Origin: an uncultured Clostridia bacterium
GTDB lineage: Bacteria; Bacillota; Clostridia; UMGS1810
Assembly (NCBI GenBank): GCA_934454585.1
Contig: CAKSFP010000016.1
Span: 1 to 64,000 of the forward strand
Reading direction: 5' to 3'
Length of the DNA stretch: 64,000 bases
Position numbers and translations under genes: made by a program. This document shows positions 30,939-39,654 of this stretch, piece by piece. The notes beneath the pieces are model-generated. The model had not been told where the DNA came from, made no database searches, and saw nothing but the letters and a program-made list of their open reading frames with translations. How positions within the stretch are numbered: position 1 is the first letter of the stretch; each line of letters begins with the position of its first letter.

Positions 30939-33428
30939 ATGGAAAATAACAGAAGTGATTTTGAAAAACATCTTGAAAATCAGACAATTATAAATGTTGA
31001 CATTGAAAAGAGGATGAAAGAGGCTTTTATAGATTATGCCATGTCGGTAATCATCAGCCGTGCGCTGCCGGATGTGCGTGACGGACTTAAACCCGTCCAC
31101 AGGCGAATACTCTACTCTATGTATGAGGAACACCTCACTGCCGACAAGCCTTTCTTCAAATCCGCAACCACGGTAGGTAATGTTATCGGCAGGTATCACC
31201 CCCACGGCGACGCGTCGGCTTATGATGCCCTCGTCCGCATGGCACAGAATTTTTCACTGAGATATCCGCTTATAGACGGTCACGGAAACTTCGGTTCTGT
31301 GGACGGAGATCCACCGGCTGCTTACCGATACACCGAGGCGAGGATGAGCAAGATATCCAACGAACTGCTTGCAGATATAGACAAGAACACGGTTGACTTT
31401 ATACCCAACTTTGACGAAAAAAGGGTTGAGCCGGTTGTGTTGCCGACCAGAATACCGACTCTGCTTGTAAACGGTTGTTCCGGTATCGCCGTCGGCATGG
31501 CAACTAACATACCTCCGCACAATCTGCGCGAGGTCATAGACGGCATCATAGCTCAGATAGACAATCCGTACATAACGGTTGAGGAGCTCATGGATCACAT
31601 AAAAGGACCTGATTTTCCGACCAGCGGCATAATTATGGGCAAGAGCGGCATCCGCAGCGCCTATAACACAGGCCGCGGCAGAGTTATAGTGCGCGCAAAG
31701 GCAGAGATAGTTGAGGACAAAAACGACAGATATTACATAAATGTCACCGAGATACCTTATCAGGTGAACAAAAAAGTGCTTGTGGAATCTATTGCCGAAC
31801 TTGTTAAAGACAAGAGGATAGAGGGTATATCCGCAATAAAAGACCTCTCGTCCGACAGAAACGGTATGCAGATAAAAATTGAATTAAAGCGTGATGCAAA
31901 TCCGCAGATTGTTCTCAATCATCTGTTCAAATTCACAAGGATGCAGGATAGCTTTTCCATAAATATGCTTGCCATAGTTGAGGGCAAGCCGAAAGTAATG
32001 GGACTCAAAGACATACTTGCTCACTTTATAGATTTTCAGGAGGAGATTGTTCGCAGACGCACTCAGTTCGATCTGGATAAGGCTCTTGCAAGAATGCACA
32101 TCCTGGAGGGCTTGCGCATTGCGATAGACAATATAGACGAGGTTATATCCATAATCCGCAATTCATATGACGATGCCAAGGAAAAACTCATGGCGCGCTT
32201 CGGTTTCTCTGAAATACAGGCACAGAGCGTACTTGACATGAGGCTTGCTCAGCTGCAGCGACTCAACGGAGAAAAGATTGAGACGGAGTATGCCGACCTT
32301 AAAGAAAAAGCGGAGTTTTACCGTGAGCTGCTCAGTGACGAGACAAAGCTTTTGGGTCAGATAAAAACCGAGCTTGCCGCAATTGCGGAAAAATACGGCG
32401 ACGACAGGCGCACTGCCATAGAAGCGGCTGTGGACGATGTGGACTATGAGGACCTCATAGAGGAAGAAGACTGCGTCATCACCATGACTCATTTCGGATA
32501 TATCAAAAGAATACCGGCGAATACCTACAAGAGTCAGCATCGCGGCGGCAGAGGAGTTTCGGGTCTTTCCACCAGGGAAGAAGATTTTGTTGAGGATCTC
32601 ATTGTGGCGTCATCGCACGACTATCTGCTGTTCTTCACCAACATGGGCAGAATGTATAAGATAAAAGCATACAGAATTGCCGAATCGAGCCGGACCGCAA
32701 AGGGCACGGCAATAGTGAACATACTTCCTCTTGAAAAAGACGAGCATGTCACAGCTATGATACCTATGCGGGAGTTTGAGGAAGGCAAGTACCTGACCAT
32801 GGTTACAAAGAGAGGTTTTGTAAAGAAAACCGCGCTTAACGATTATGCGTCCAACCGAAAGGGAGGACTTATCGCAATAGGACTTCGGGAGGACGACGAG
32901 CTTATCAGCGTTAATCTGACGGACGGTTCGCAGTCCATCATCATCGGCACAAAGAAAGGTATGTGCATACGCTTTGCCGAAACAGATGTACGCCCAATGG
33001 GCAGAGGCGCAACAGGCGTTACCGGCATCAGAATGAAAGATGAAGACTATGTAATAGGCGCAAGCGTTTGCGATGACGAGGCCGTTTTGCTCACCATAAC
33101 CGAGAACGGATTCGGCAAAAAGACTCCTGTGTCGGAATATAAGATTCAGTTCCGCGGCGGCAAGGGTGTCACAGGATATAAAATTACAGATAAGACGGGA
33201 CTTATTGCCGGCATGAGTATTGTCACAAACGATAATGATGTCATGATTATCACCACCGAGGGTGTTGTTATAAGAACAGATGTTGCCGAGATAAGTGAGT
33301 TCGGCAGAGTGACTCAGGGTGTGAGAGTGATGAAACTTGACGAGGGAGTAAAGATTAAATCTATAGAGAAAACCGCTAAGGAAGAAGAAAAAGAAGAAAA
33401 TGAAGAAAGTGCGGAAGAAAACCAATAG
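30939..33428 (+). CDS. gyrA: DNA gyrase subunit A
   Basis: A 829-residue breakage-reunion subunit. The catalytic tyrosine is in AAYRYTEARMSK, and the GyrA-box in the C-terminal beta-pinwheel reads QHRGGRG instead of QRRGGKG. In the quinolone-determining region the sequence is HPHGDASAYDAL, so the position equivalent to E. coli Ser83 is Ala while Asp87 is kept. The C-terminus ends with an acidic Glu/Lys tail. The ATG follows AGAGGTAAG. Cotranscribed with gyrB. Confidence 0.98.
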   Translation: MENNRSDFEKHLENQTIINVDIEKRMKEAFIDYAMSVIISRALPDVRDGLKPVHRRILYSMYEEHLTADKPFFKSATTVGNVIGRYHPHGDASAYDALVRMAQNFSLRYPLIDGHGNFGSVDGDPPAAYRYTEARMSKISNELLADIDKNTVDFIPNFDEKRVEPVVLPTRIPTLLVNGCSGIAVGMATNIPPHNLREVIDGIIAQIDNPYITVEELMDHIKGPDFPTSGIIMGKSGIRSAYNTGRGRVIVRAKAEIVEDKNDRYYINVTEIPYQVNKKVLVESIAELVKDKRIEGISAIKDLSSDRNGMQIKIELKRDANPQIVLNHLFKFTRMQDSFSINMLAIVEGKPKVMGLKDILAHFIDFQEEIVRRRTQFDLDKALARMHILEGLRIAIDNIDEVISIIRNSYDDAKEKLMARFGFSEIQAQSVLDMRLAQLQRLNGEKIETEYADLKEKAEFYRELLSDETKLLGQIKTELAAIAEKYGDDRRTAIEAAVDDVDYEDLIEEEDCVITMTHFGYIKRIPANTYKSQHRGGRGVSGLSTREEDFVEDLIVASSHDYLLFFTNMGRMYKIKAYRIAESSRTAKGTAIVNILPLEKDEHVTAMIPMREFEEGKYLTMVTKRGFVKKTALNDYASNRKGGLIAIGLREDDELISVNLTDGSQSIIIGTKKGMCIRFAETDVRPMGRGATGVTGIRMKDEDYVIGASVCDDEAVLLTITENGFGKKTPVSEYKIQFRGGKGVTGYKITDKTGLIAGMSIVTNDNDVMIITTEGVVIRTDVAEISEFGRVTQGVRVMKLDEGVKIKSIEKTAKEEEKEENEESAEENQ

Positions 33429-33446
33429 ATCAAATGAGGTAACTTT

Positions 33447-35135
33447 ATGAACATTTATCTTGAAAATTTCAAACACTTATCCACACCGGACGACATGACT
33501 CTCGCTGTATTTGAAGCTCTTTGCTCTTGTGAGGACGGTGACACACTTCATCTTGGCGGCGGCGAACTTCACTTTTGCCCCGATTCGGCATTCACAAAGG
33601 AATACTATGTTTCAAACAACGATTACAACCTTAAACCGATAGAATTTCCGCTCATCGGCAGAAAAAATCTTACTGTGGACGGTGACGGCTGCCGCATGAT
33701 TTTTCACGGCAAGATGTCTCCGTTTGTGGTGGACAAATGTGACGGAATAATTCTCAAAAATTTCACGGTGGATTATGCCGAACCGATGTATTTTGAGGGA
33801 AAAATAATTGACAGCGGCGATGATTTTGTAGAGATGGAATATGACGAAAATCTTTTTCATTGCGATATTCTCGATCACAACTTCCGTTTTTACGGTGAGA
33901 ACTGGGAGAATGTGACCGATCATGTGCTCACGCTTGAGTTTGACAGTTCATACAAAGGTCCGGATGCATATGCACCCACATATTTTGCATCGGTGTCGGC
34001 GACTCCCGATACTTCGTTTTTGTCGCGGATGTTCAGATATCTCACCGCGTCAAAACCTGCCGTCAACAGAATTAGACTTGAGGGTAACATCGGGTACAGA
34101 CACAAAATCGGCAATACATGGCTCTGCACGCACAACGGCAGGCATTATCCCGGAATTTTTGTCACGGAGAGCCGCAATGTGACGGTTGAAAATGTAATGC
34201 TCAATCACACACTCTCCATGGGTGTCATTTGCCAGCTGACCGAGAATATAAATCTCATCGGTGTGACGGCAGTGCCTTCCGAGGGCAGAAACCTATCTGT
34301 AGATGCGGACGCAACTCATTTTGTGAACTGCAGCGGCACAATACACATGAAAGACTGCCGTTTTGAGAGCATGATGGACGATGCGTGCAACATACACGGC
34401 ATATATATGCCGGTTGTCAAAAAAATTTCCGATACCCGTGTGTTGCTGAGTTTCGGGCATTTTCAGCAGTACGGCGTGAATATTTTCAGAACGGGTGATG
34501 AGATAAGATTTGTGGATAACGAAACCATGGCACCTTATGCATATGCCACGGTGAAATCGGCACAGTTTATGTCGGCGAAAAATATCATTCTCGAAACGAA
34601 CGAAAGTTTGCCGGAAAATCTGCGTGAAAATCATGTGATAGAAAACCACACGCGGATGCCTTACGCACACATAGAAAAATGCCGCTGCGGATACAACAGA
34701 CCGCGAGGAATATTGCTTACCACCTGCAAAGGCGCACTTGTGGAAAACTGCACATTCTACGATATGTATCAGGGAATTTGCATGAACGGTGACTCCAACG
34801 ATTGGTTTGAGAGCGGTCCGTGTGACGGCATTGTCATCCGCAACAATAATTTTGACAATTGCGCCTATGCCGGCAGCAGAGTAATAACCGCAGATCCGCA
34901 CATGATAAAGCACGGGGAAAAATATCACAAAAATATCACCGTGGAGGGCAATACCTTCCGTATGCATGAAAATCGTATTTTTTCACTTAACGAATGTGAC
35001 GGTATTGAAATAAAAAATAATATTTTTGTGCGTGATGAGTCTTTGCCTTCTCACTCGACGGATAAATCGACCAAGAGTGAGATGTTCCGAAACAGTGACA
35101 ATGTTAATTTTGAACCTGTGAAAGAGGAAAAATAA
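33447..35135 (+). CDS. GH110-like right-handed beta-helix protein
   Basis: A 562-residue protein with no signal peptide. Successive Asn/Cys-ending turns (ILKNFTVDYAE, VTVENVMLNHT, ALVENCTFYDM, IVIRNNNFDNC, ITVEGNTFRMH, IEIKNNIFVRD) mark a parallel beta-helix. The segment FESMMDDACNIHGIY resembles the acidic catalytic region of GH110 alpha-1,3-galactosidases, which act on B-antigen-type glycans. Being cytoplasmic, it would act on imported oligosaccharides. It begins 18 bases after gyrA with GAGGTAAC and ends one base before the HD-domain gene, so it rides on the gyrase transcript. The exact sugar specificity is not shown. Confidence 0.65.
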   Translation: MNIYLENFKHLSTPDDMTLAVFEALCSCEDGDTLHLGGGELHFCPDSAFTKEYYVSNNDYNLKPIEFPLIGRKNLTVDGDGCRMIFHGKMSPFVVDKCDGIILKNFTVDYAEPMYFEGKIIDSGDDFVEMEYDENLFHCDILDHNFRFYGENWENVTDHVLTLEFDSSYKGPDAYAPTYFASVSATPDTSFLSRMFRYLTASKPAVNRIRLEGNIGYRHKIGNTWLCTHNGRHYPGIFVTESRNVTVENVMLNHTLSMGVICQLTENINLIGVTAVPSEGRNLSVDADATHFVNCSGTIHMKDCRFESMMDDACNIHGIYMPVVKKISDTRVLLSFGHFQQYGVNIFRTGDEIRFVDNETMAPYAYATVKSAQFMSAKNIILETNESLPENLRENHVIENHTRMPYAHIEKCRCGYNRPRGILLTTCKGALVENCTFYDMYQGICMNGDSNDWFESGPCDGIVIRNNNFDNCAYAGSRVITADPHMIKHGEKYHKNITVEGNTFRMHENRIFSLNECDGIEIKNNIFVRDESLPSHSTDKSTKSEMFRNSDNVNFEPVKEEK

Positions 35136-35136
35136 T

Positions 35137-35709
35137 ATGTCTGTAAAAGAAGAATTTATAGAGATTTTTAATAACAATATCACTCGTGATGGAAGTGACA
35201 AGATGCTCGACTACCTGTGCCGCAGTGATTTTTTCACTGCGCCGGCGAGTGCACGCTATCACAGCGCATATGAGGGAGGACTGGCACAGCACAGCCTCAA
35301 TGTGTACTACTGCATGAGCGACTATATGTCGCGCCAAAGGGTGAAAGAAAATTACGGAATTTCCTGCTCGGACGACACGCTTGCCACAGTGTCGCTCTTG
35401 CACGATGTGTGCAAAATCGGATGTTATAAACCGGGTGTGCGCAATGTCAAGGAGAACGGCGTATGGAAACAGGTGCCGACCTATAATTTTGAGGATGCCA
35501 TGCCTTACGGTCACGGAGAAAAATCGGTTTACATAATTAACGGATATATGCGCCTGTCGCGTGAGGAGGCATTTGCCATCCGTTATCATATGGGTTTCTC
35601 CGGCAATGAGGAAAAGAATAATGTCGGCAGGGCGTTCGAGATGTATCCGCTTGCCTTTGCCCTGTCCACGGCGGACATGGAGGCAACATATTTTCTGGAG
35701 AATGAATAA
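35137..35709 (+). CDS. HD-domain phosphohydrolase-like protein
   Basis: A 190-residue protein of the HD superfamily: the first His in AQHSLNVY, the HD pair in SLLHDVCKIG and a later His in YGHGEKS and RYHMGF. HD proteins are metal-dependent phosphohydrolases, often on nucleotides; the substrate cannot be read here. It starts one base after the beta-helix gene stop and has no AGGAGG, so translation is probably coupled. Confidence 0.85.
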   Translation: MSVKEEFIEIFNNNITRDGSDKMLDYLCRSDFFTAPASARYHSAYEGGLAQHSLNVYYCMSDYMSRQRVKENYGISCSDDTLATVSLLHDVCKIGCYKPGVRNVKENGVWKQVPTYNFEDAMPYGHGEKSVYIINGYMRLSREEAFAIRYHMGFSGNEEKNNVGRAFEMYPLAFALSTADMEATYFLENE

Positions 35710-35740
35710 CACATACACATTCTTTAATCTTTGTTAAAAT

Positions 35741-35998
35741 TTAATCATTTTTAATAATTACACAAAGTTCTTTTTTTTTCGCATGACTGAGTTTTTTCAG
35801 TTCGCACTCTCTGTGCATTGCCTCGGATTTTGTATCAAATTCTTCGCTGTATTCCATCTTCACAGGGCGGCGTGTACGGGTGTATTTTGCACCCTTGCCG
35901 CTGTTGTGTGCTCTTTCGCGTGCGGTTATATCGGTTGTGTATCCGCAGTAATATGTGTCGTCTGCGCAGTGCAGAATGTATGCATAGTGTTTTTTCAT
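35741..35998 (-). CDS. GIY-YIG nuclease-like protein (YhbQ type)
   Basis: An 85-residue single-domain protein with YAYILHCADDTYYCGYTTDI, the arginine-bearing ARERAHNSGKGAKYTRTRRP and the C-terminal Glu in ECELKKLSH. It matches the small UPF0213/YhbQ-type family; its cell role is not settled. It is transcribed against the neighbouring genes. The ATG at 35998 gives the canonical MKKHYAYIL start. Confidence 0.9.
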   Translation of the reverse strand: MKKHYAYILHCADDTYYCGYTTDITARERAHNSGKGAKYTRTRRPVKMEYSEEFDTKSEAMHRECELKKLSHAKKKELCVIIKND

Positions 35999-36007
35999 GA
36001 TAATCAC

Positions 36008-36204
36008 ACTTTCTATGATTGACAGTAAACAGTTTATATTATAAAACCGGAAAAGAACGGAAAATGAAACGGTTATGCCAACAAATATTTTATTAATTAA
36101 AGCAGTTCTTCATAGGCGTGGGGCAGTTTTTTTATTTTATTATACATTACTTTATAAATTAATTCAACATGATTTTCCAAAAAAATTATAATAATTTTTC
36201 TCAG
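36008..36204. other. AT-rich gap ahead of the FtsZ-like unit
   Basis: No gene seen. T runs and AT-rich words dominate; a promoter for the rightward unit follows. Confidence 0.5.
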
Positions 36205-36233
36205 TTGAAATTTTTTTTATATTGTGATAAAAT
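36205..36233 (+). promoter_or_regulatory. Promoter of the FtsZ-like gene unit
   Basis: TTGAAA, 17-base spacer, TAAAAT, 28 bases before the start. Confidence 0.6.
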
Positions 36234-36260
36234 TAAATATATGAAAACGAGGTGATACAA

Positions 36261-37082
36261 ATGATGAAAATTAACTCCCTTATTTTGGGTATCGGCGAGA
36301 CAGGAGTGCGTGCCGTAAACCGCATAAAATCCGATCTGCCGGACTTTCACACTGCCACCCTGTCGGACGAAAATTCGGCAAAAATTTCTCTCGCCGAAAG
36401 CGTGCTGACATCAAAGTACGAGTTTGCGGACAGTCAAAAATTCTTTCCGACGCCGAATACGGCAGTTTTTGTGTTGGTGGATGTTGCCAATATTTTTGAT
36501 GTGTCGCTCGCCTGTGAGATCGGCGCAGTGACTGATCGGCGCGGTGCTTTTGCGGTTGCGGTCGCTTTCGTGCCCTCATCGTTGTCTCCTTGCTTTGACG
36601 ATTCTGTCCATGCTTTGGGTGAACTTCACGATAACTTTTCGGGAGTGATCCGTTTCAACGAAGGATATGTAAGCGATTTTTTTGACGAGACGGAGATTTT
36701 CTTCAAAACATTGTCACGCTCCATGAGTGCATCGGCATCGGTCAGACTCGATGGTTTTGCCGCGTTAAAACAGGTGCTCACATCAGATAACGATATATAT
36801 TTTGCCGCCTATTGCGGCAGCGAGCGCATGGACAGCCATGTGTTCAATTCAAAGTGTCTTTGTATGCGCCTTTGCGCACAGATGTGTCTCGACACGGCAA
36901 ATCTTATAACATATTTTTTTGCGTGCGGCGGAGATCTTAACAAAAGGATTATCGATATGTTCCGATCACCTGTTGAGAAAATAAGTCTCGGTTATTTGTC
37001 CGACCGTAAGACATACATATCGGACAGGGATGATGACCTGAGCGGCGGCGATTTTGTGTTTGCCGTCATTTGCGCAGAGTGA
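36261..37082 (+). CDS. Divergent FtsZ/tubulin-like protein, probably GTPase-dead
   Basis: About 273 residues, against roughly 350-400 for FtsZ. The order of elements follows FtsZ: an N-terminal nucleotide-fold start LILGIGETGVRAVNRIKSD, a strand VFVLVDV at the place of VFVTAGMGGGTGTG, then GAFAVAVAFVPS (FtsZ VGVVTRPF), LDGFAALKQVLTSDNDIYFAAYCGSE (FtsZ DFADV...ALMGIGVASGE), LITYFFACGGDLNKRIIDM and the closing KISLGYLSD...GGDFVFAVICA. The GGGTGTG tubulin signature and the catalytic T7-type loop are missing. It could be a regulatory or scaffold relative of FtsZ. The assignment is by eye and needs a profile search. Two membrane-protein genes follow in the same unit. Confidence 0.55.
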   Translation: MMKINSLILGIGETGVRAVNRIKSDLPDFHTATLSDENSAKISLAESVLTSKYEFADSQKFFPTPNTAVFVLVDVANIFDVSLACEIGAVTDRRGAFAVAVAFVPSSLSPCFDDSVHALGELHDNFSGVIRFNEGYVSDFFDETEIFFKTLSRSMSASASVRLDGFAALKQVLTSDNDIYFAAYCGSERMDSHVFNSKCLCMRLCAQMCLDTANLITYFFACGGDLNKRIIDMFRSPVEKISLGYLSDRKTYISDRDDDLSGGDFVFAVICAE

Positions 37083-37092
37083 GGTGACAGGA

Positions 37093-38052
37093 TTGGCAAA
37101 ACATAAGAAAAAGAAAAACGCAAAGAGTGCGGGAAAAACCAACATACAGCAGAATATCAGGAAAAAAAATCAGAGAAAAATGAGTGAAAACGCCGTAAAT
37201 AACGAAAGTATCAAAAAAATCAAAAATAAAGAAAAATCGTTAAGAACAGAAGCAGTTGCTGCCGTTGCGGAAAAAACAGAGGTTATTAAAGCGGAAGTAA
37301 TCGAAGAAATAGAGGCGATACGAGACGCGGCAAAAGAGGAAAAGAAAGAAAACACGGAAACAAATCATTTGAGCGGCGAGCGGTTTTTGTCATTTGGCAA
37401 ATGTCGAGAGGCTGCGGCACGGCAGTGGGACAAATTTTCAAAATTCATCATGGAGACCAAAAAAGTGTCCATCCCGGTTATTATAATAATATATACGGTG
37501 GTTATTGCTTCGGCGGCATTTATAATAGATAATTTTTATAATAAGCGGCAGCTTGAAATGGAAGAAATGCGTCTTATAGAGGAGATGGCAAATGCGCGCG
37601 CCCACAGCGCCGACATCATTCTTGAAAAAGATGTGCCGTTTGCGGCAGGTGATGAGAGTGTGGTAACCTACGGCGGATATTTATTTACTGACAGGGTTGC
37701 GGCGCAAAACGCCGAGAAATACTCCGCGTGTTATGAAAATACGGCGGAAAACAACACATATCTGGATGTTATGATAAATTATGAAAACACGGGCGAGAGC
37801 AGTATCAGAGCAGACATGGCTTGCGTAATGACGGTGAACGACGGCACGAGGGATTATCCCTGTTTTTCGGCTGCGGAGACGGACGGCGGCAAGAACATTG
37901 AGTTCGCGTCAGGTCAGACTATAGAACCGGGCGCGGCGGTACGCATCCACTTTATTTTTGATGTGCCGAAGGAACTTGAGCGCAGCGAGGGTGCTGTAAG
38001 TGCCAAGGCGATAATAGACAATGTGGGGTATGTGATAAATATAAGAGAATAA
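37093..38052 (+). CDS. Membrane-anchored protein with DUF4352-like outer domain
   Basis: About 319 residues from a TTG start five bases after GAGGTGA, at the end of the FtsZ-like gene. The N-terminal 110 residues are highly charged (KHKKKKNAK, then Glu/Lys-rich coiled coil) and cytoplasmic; one membrane helix follows (SIPVIIIIYTVVIASAAFII), then an outer domain of about 170 residues. That domain has the pattern TYLDVMINYENTGESS and later PGAAVRIHFIFDVP, as in DUF4352-type immunoglobulin-like domains. Function unknown; the context suggests a cell-envelope role. Confidence 0.75.
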   Translation: MAKHKKKKNAKSAGKTNIQQNIRKKNQRKMSENAVNNESIKKIKNKEKSLRTEAVAAVAEKTEVIKAEVIEEIEAIRDAAKEEKKENTETNHLSGERFLSFGKCREAAARQWDKFSKFIMETKKVSIPVIIIIYTVVIASAAFIIDNFYNKRQLEMEEMRLIEEMANARAHSADIILEKDVPFAAGDESVVTYGGYLFTDRVAAQNAEKYSACYENTAENNTYLDVMINYENTGESSIRADMACVMTVNDGTRDYPCFSAAETDGGKNIEFASGQTIEPGAAVRIHFIFDVPKELERSEGAVSAKAIIDNVGYVINIRE

Positions 38053-38071
38053 AGGAAGGCTTGTTTTTTTT

Positions 38072-38479
38072 ATGAAAGAAAGAAAAGAAAAAATCATATT
38101 TGCGATTCGCTCAGTGGTGTCAGTGCTTTTCATTGCGATGCTGATAATGATAAAGAGTGAGCCGGCGCACATGATAATAAGCATTTTATATGTGATTTAT
38201 CTTGTGGCAACGGCGTTTGAAATGATAAAAAAATGTGATGTTCTTGTAAAACTTCTTGATGAATTCGGCATATGGCAGAATGTTGCCGAAAAAATTGCCG
38301 CAGAAAATCCGAGTGAGAAGATTCCGGCAAAGACTTCGTCACAGAGGTTTATTTGGTTTGCTTTTCACGGATATGATTTCGGTGATGAGCGCATACGAGC
38401 GGCAAAGGCAGAGTATAAGCCTTATGTGGTGTTGTTTTACGGTTCGCTGATTGTTTATATTTTCACTGTGTTGGTGTGA
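38072..38479 (+). CDS. Small membrane protein of unknown function
   Basis: A 135-residue protein with two adjoining N-terminal membrane helices (VVSVLFIAMLIMI, MIISILYVIYLVATAF), a loop of about 55 residues and a third helix at the C-terminus (YVVLFYGSLIVYIFTVLV). No family recognised. It follows the anchored protein by 19 bases, after GGAAGG, and belongs to the same unit. Confidence 0.7.
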   Translation: MKERKEKIIFAIRSVVSVLFIAMLIMIKSEPAHMIISILYVIYLVATAFEMIKKCDVLVKLLDEFGIWQNVAEKIAAENPSEKIPAKTSSQRFIWFAFHGYDFGDERIRAAKAEYKPYVVLFYGSLIVYIFTVLV

Positions 38480-38581
38480 TAAAAAAGATGAAGAAAGAAC
38501 AGAATTTTTGAATCTTTATGATATAAAGGTTGTACGAATAGTAAATATAGTGCATTAATACATACGAAAGGAAGTCCATAA

Positions 38582-39619
38582 ATGTCCAAACAAATAAAAA
38601 TAGCCGACAAAATCATCGGCGGCGGCGCACCGATAGCAATTCAGTCCATGTGCAACACACGCACCAAGGACGCCGAATCGACAATTGCGCAGATTCTTGA
38701 ACTCGAAAAAGCCGGATGTGATATAATCCGTGTGGCAGTGCCGGATATGGACAGCGCACGCGCCATATATGACATAAAATCAAAAATCCACATTCCGCTT
38801 GTGGCTGATATTCATTTTGACTATCGTCTTGCCGTTGCCGCCATGGAGAGCGGAGTGGACAAAGTGCGCATAAATCCGGGCAATATAGGCAGCGAGGAGG
38901 GAATATTCGCCGTTGTCACCGAGGCAAAGCGACGCGGCGTGCCGATAAGAATCGGCGTAAACAGCGGTTCCGTGGAAAAATCACTGTTGAAAAAATACGG
39001 CAGTCCGTGCCCCGAGGCAATGGTTGAGAGTGCAAAAACTCACATAGAAATTCTTAATAAATACGACTTTGACGACATAGTTGTATCGCTAAAGGCGTCT
39101 GATGTGCCGATGACAATCAAAGCTTACCGACTCATGAGCGACACTTTTGATTATCCTCTACATCTCGGCGTCACCGAAGCCGGTACTTTCATCGGCGGCA
39201 CCATAAAGTCCGCCATAGGCATAGGCACACTGCTGTCCGAGGGAATAGGCGACACAATCCGTGTTTCGCTTACGGATGATCCCGTCAAAGAGGTTATCGT
39301 TGCACGGGAAATTCTCAAAGACCTCAATCTGCGCAGCGGTTCGCCGAAGTTTATTTCGTGCCCGACATGTGCGCGGACGAACATATCTCTCATTCCGCTT
39401 GCAAAGAGGGTGGAGGAATATCTAATGACGGTGAACAAGCCGATAACGGTTGCTGTTATGGGGTGCGTGGTGAACGGTCCCGGTGAAGCGCGCGAGGCGG
39501 ATATAGGTGTTGCCGGAGGCAACGGTGAGGGGCTTATCTTCAAAAAGGGTGAACCGTATATGAAGGTGAGCGAGGACAGGTTATTTGATGTGCTTAAAGA
39601 TGAGATAGAAAAGCTGTAA
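38582..39619 (+). CDS. ispG: 4-hydroxy-3-methylbut-2-enyl diphosphate synthase
   Basis: A 345-residue iron-sulfur enzyme that converts MEcPP to HMBPP in the MEP isoprenoid pathway. The TIM-barrel part has VADIHFDYRLA and INPGNIG; the C-terminal cluster ligands are in SCPTCARTN and GCVVNGPGEA. It follows GAAAGGAAG. The MEP pathway fits a Clostridia host. Confidence 0.97.
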   Translation: MSKQIKIADKIIGGGAPIAIQSMCNTRTKDAESTIAQILELEKAGCDIIRVAVPDMDSARAIYDIKSKIHIPLVADIHFDYRLAVAAMESGVDKVRINPGNIGSEEGIFAVVTEAKRRGVPIRIGVNSGSVEKSLLKKYGSPCPEAMVESAKTHIEILNKYDFDDIVVSLKASDVPMTIKAYRLMSDTFDYPLHLGVTEAGTFIGGTIKSAIGIGTLLSEGIGDTIRVSLTDDPVKEVIVAREILKDLNLRSGSPKFISCPTCARTNISLIPLAKRVEEYLMTVNKPITVAVMGCVVNGPGEAREADIGVAGGNGEGLIFKKGEPYMKVSEDRLFDVLKDEIEKL

Positions 39620-39654
39620 AATCTAATTTGAAACAATATGGGAAGGATGAAAAA

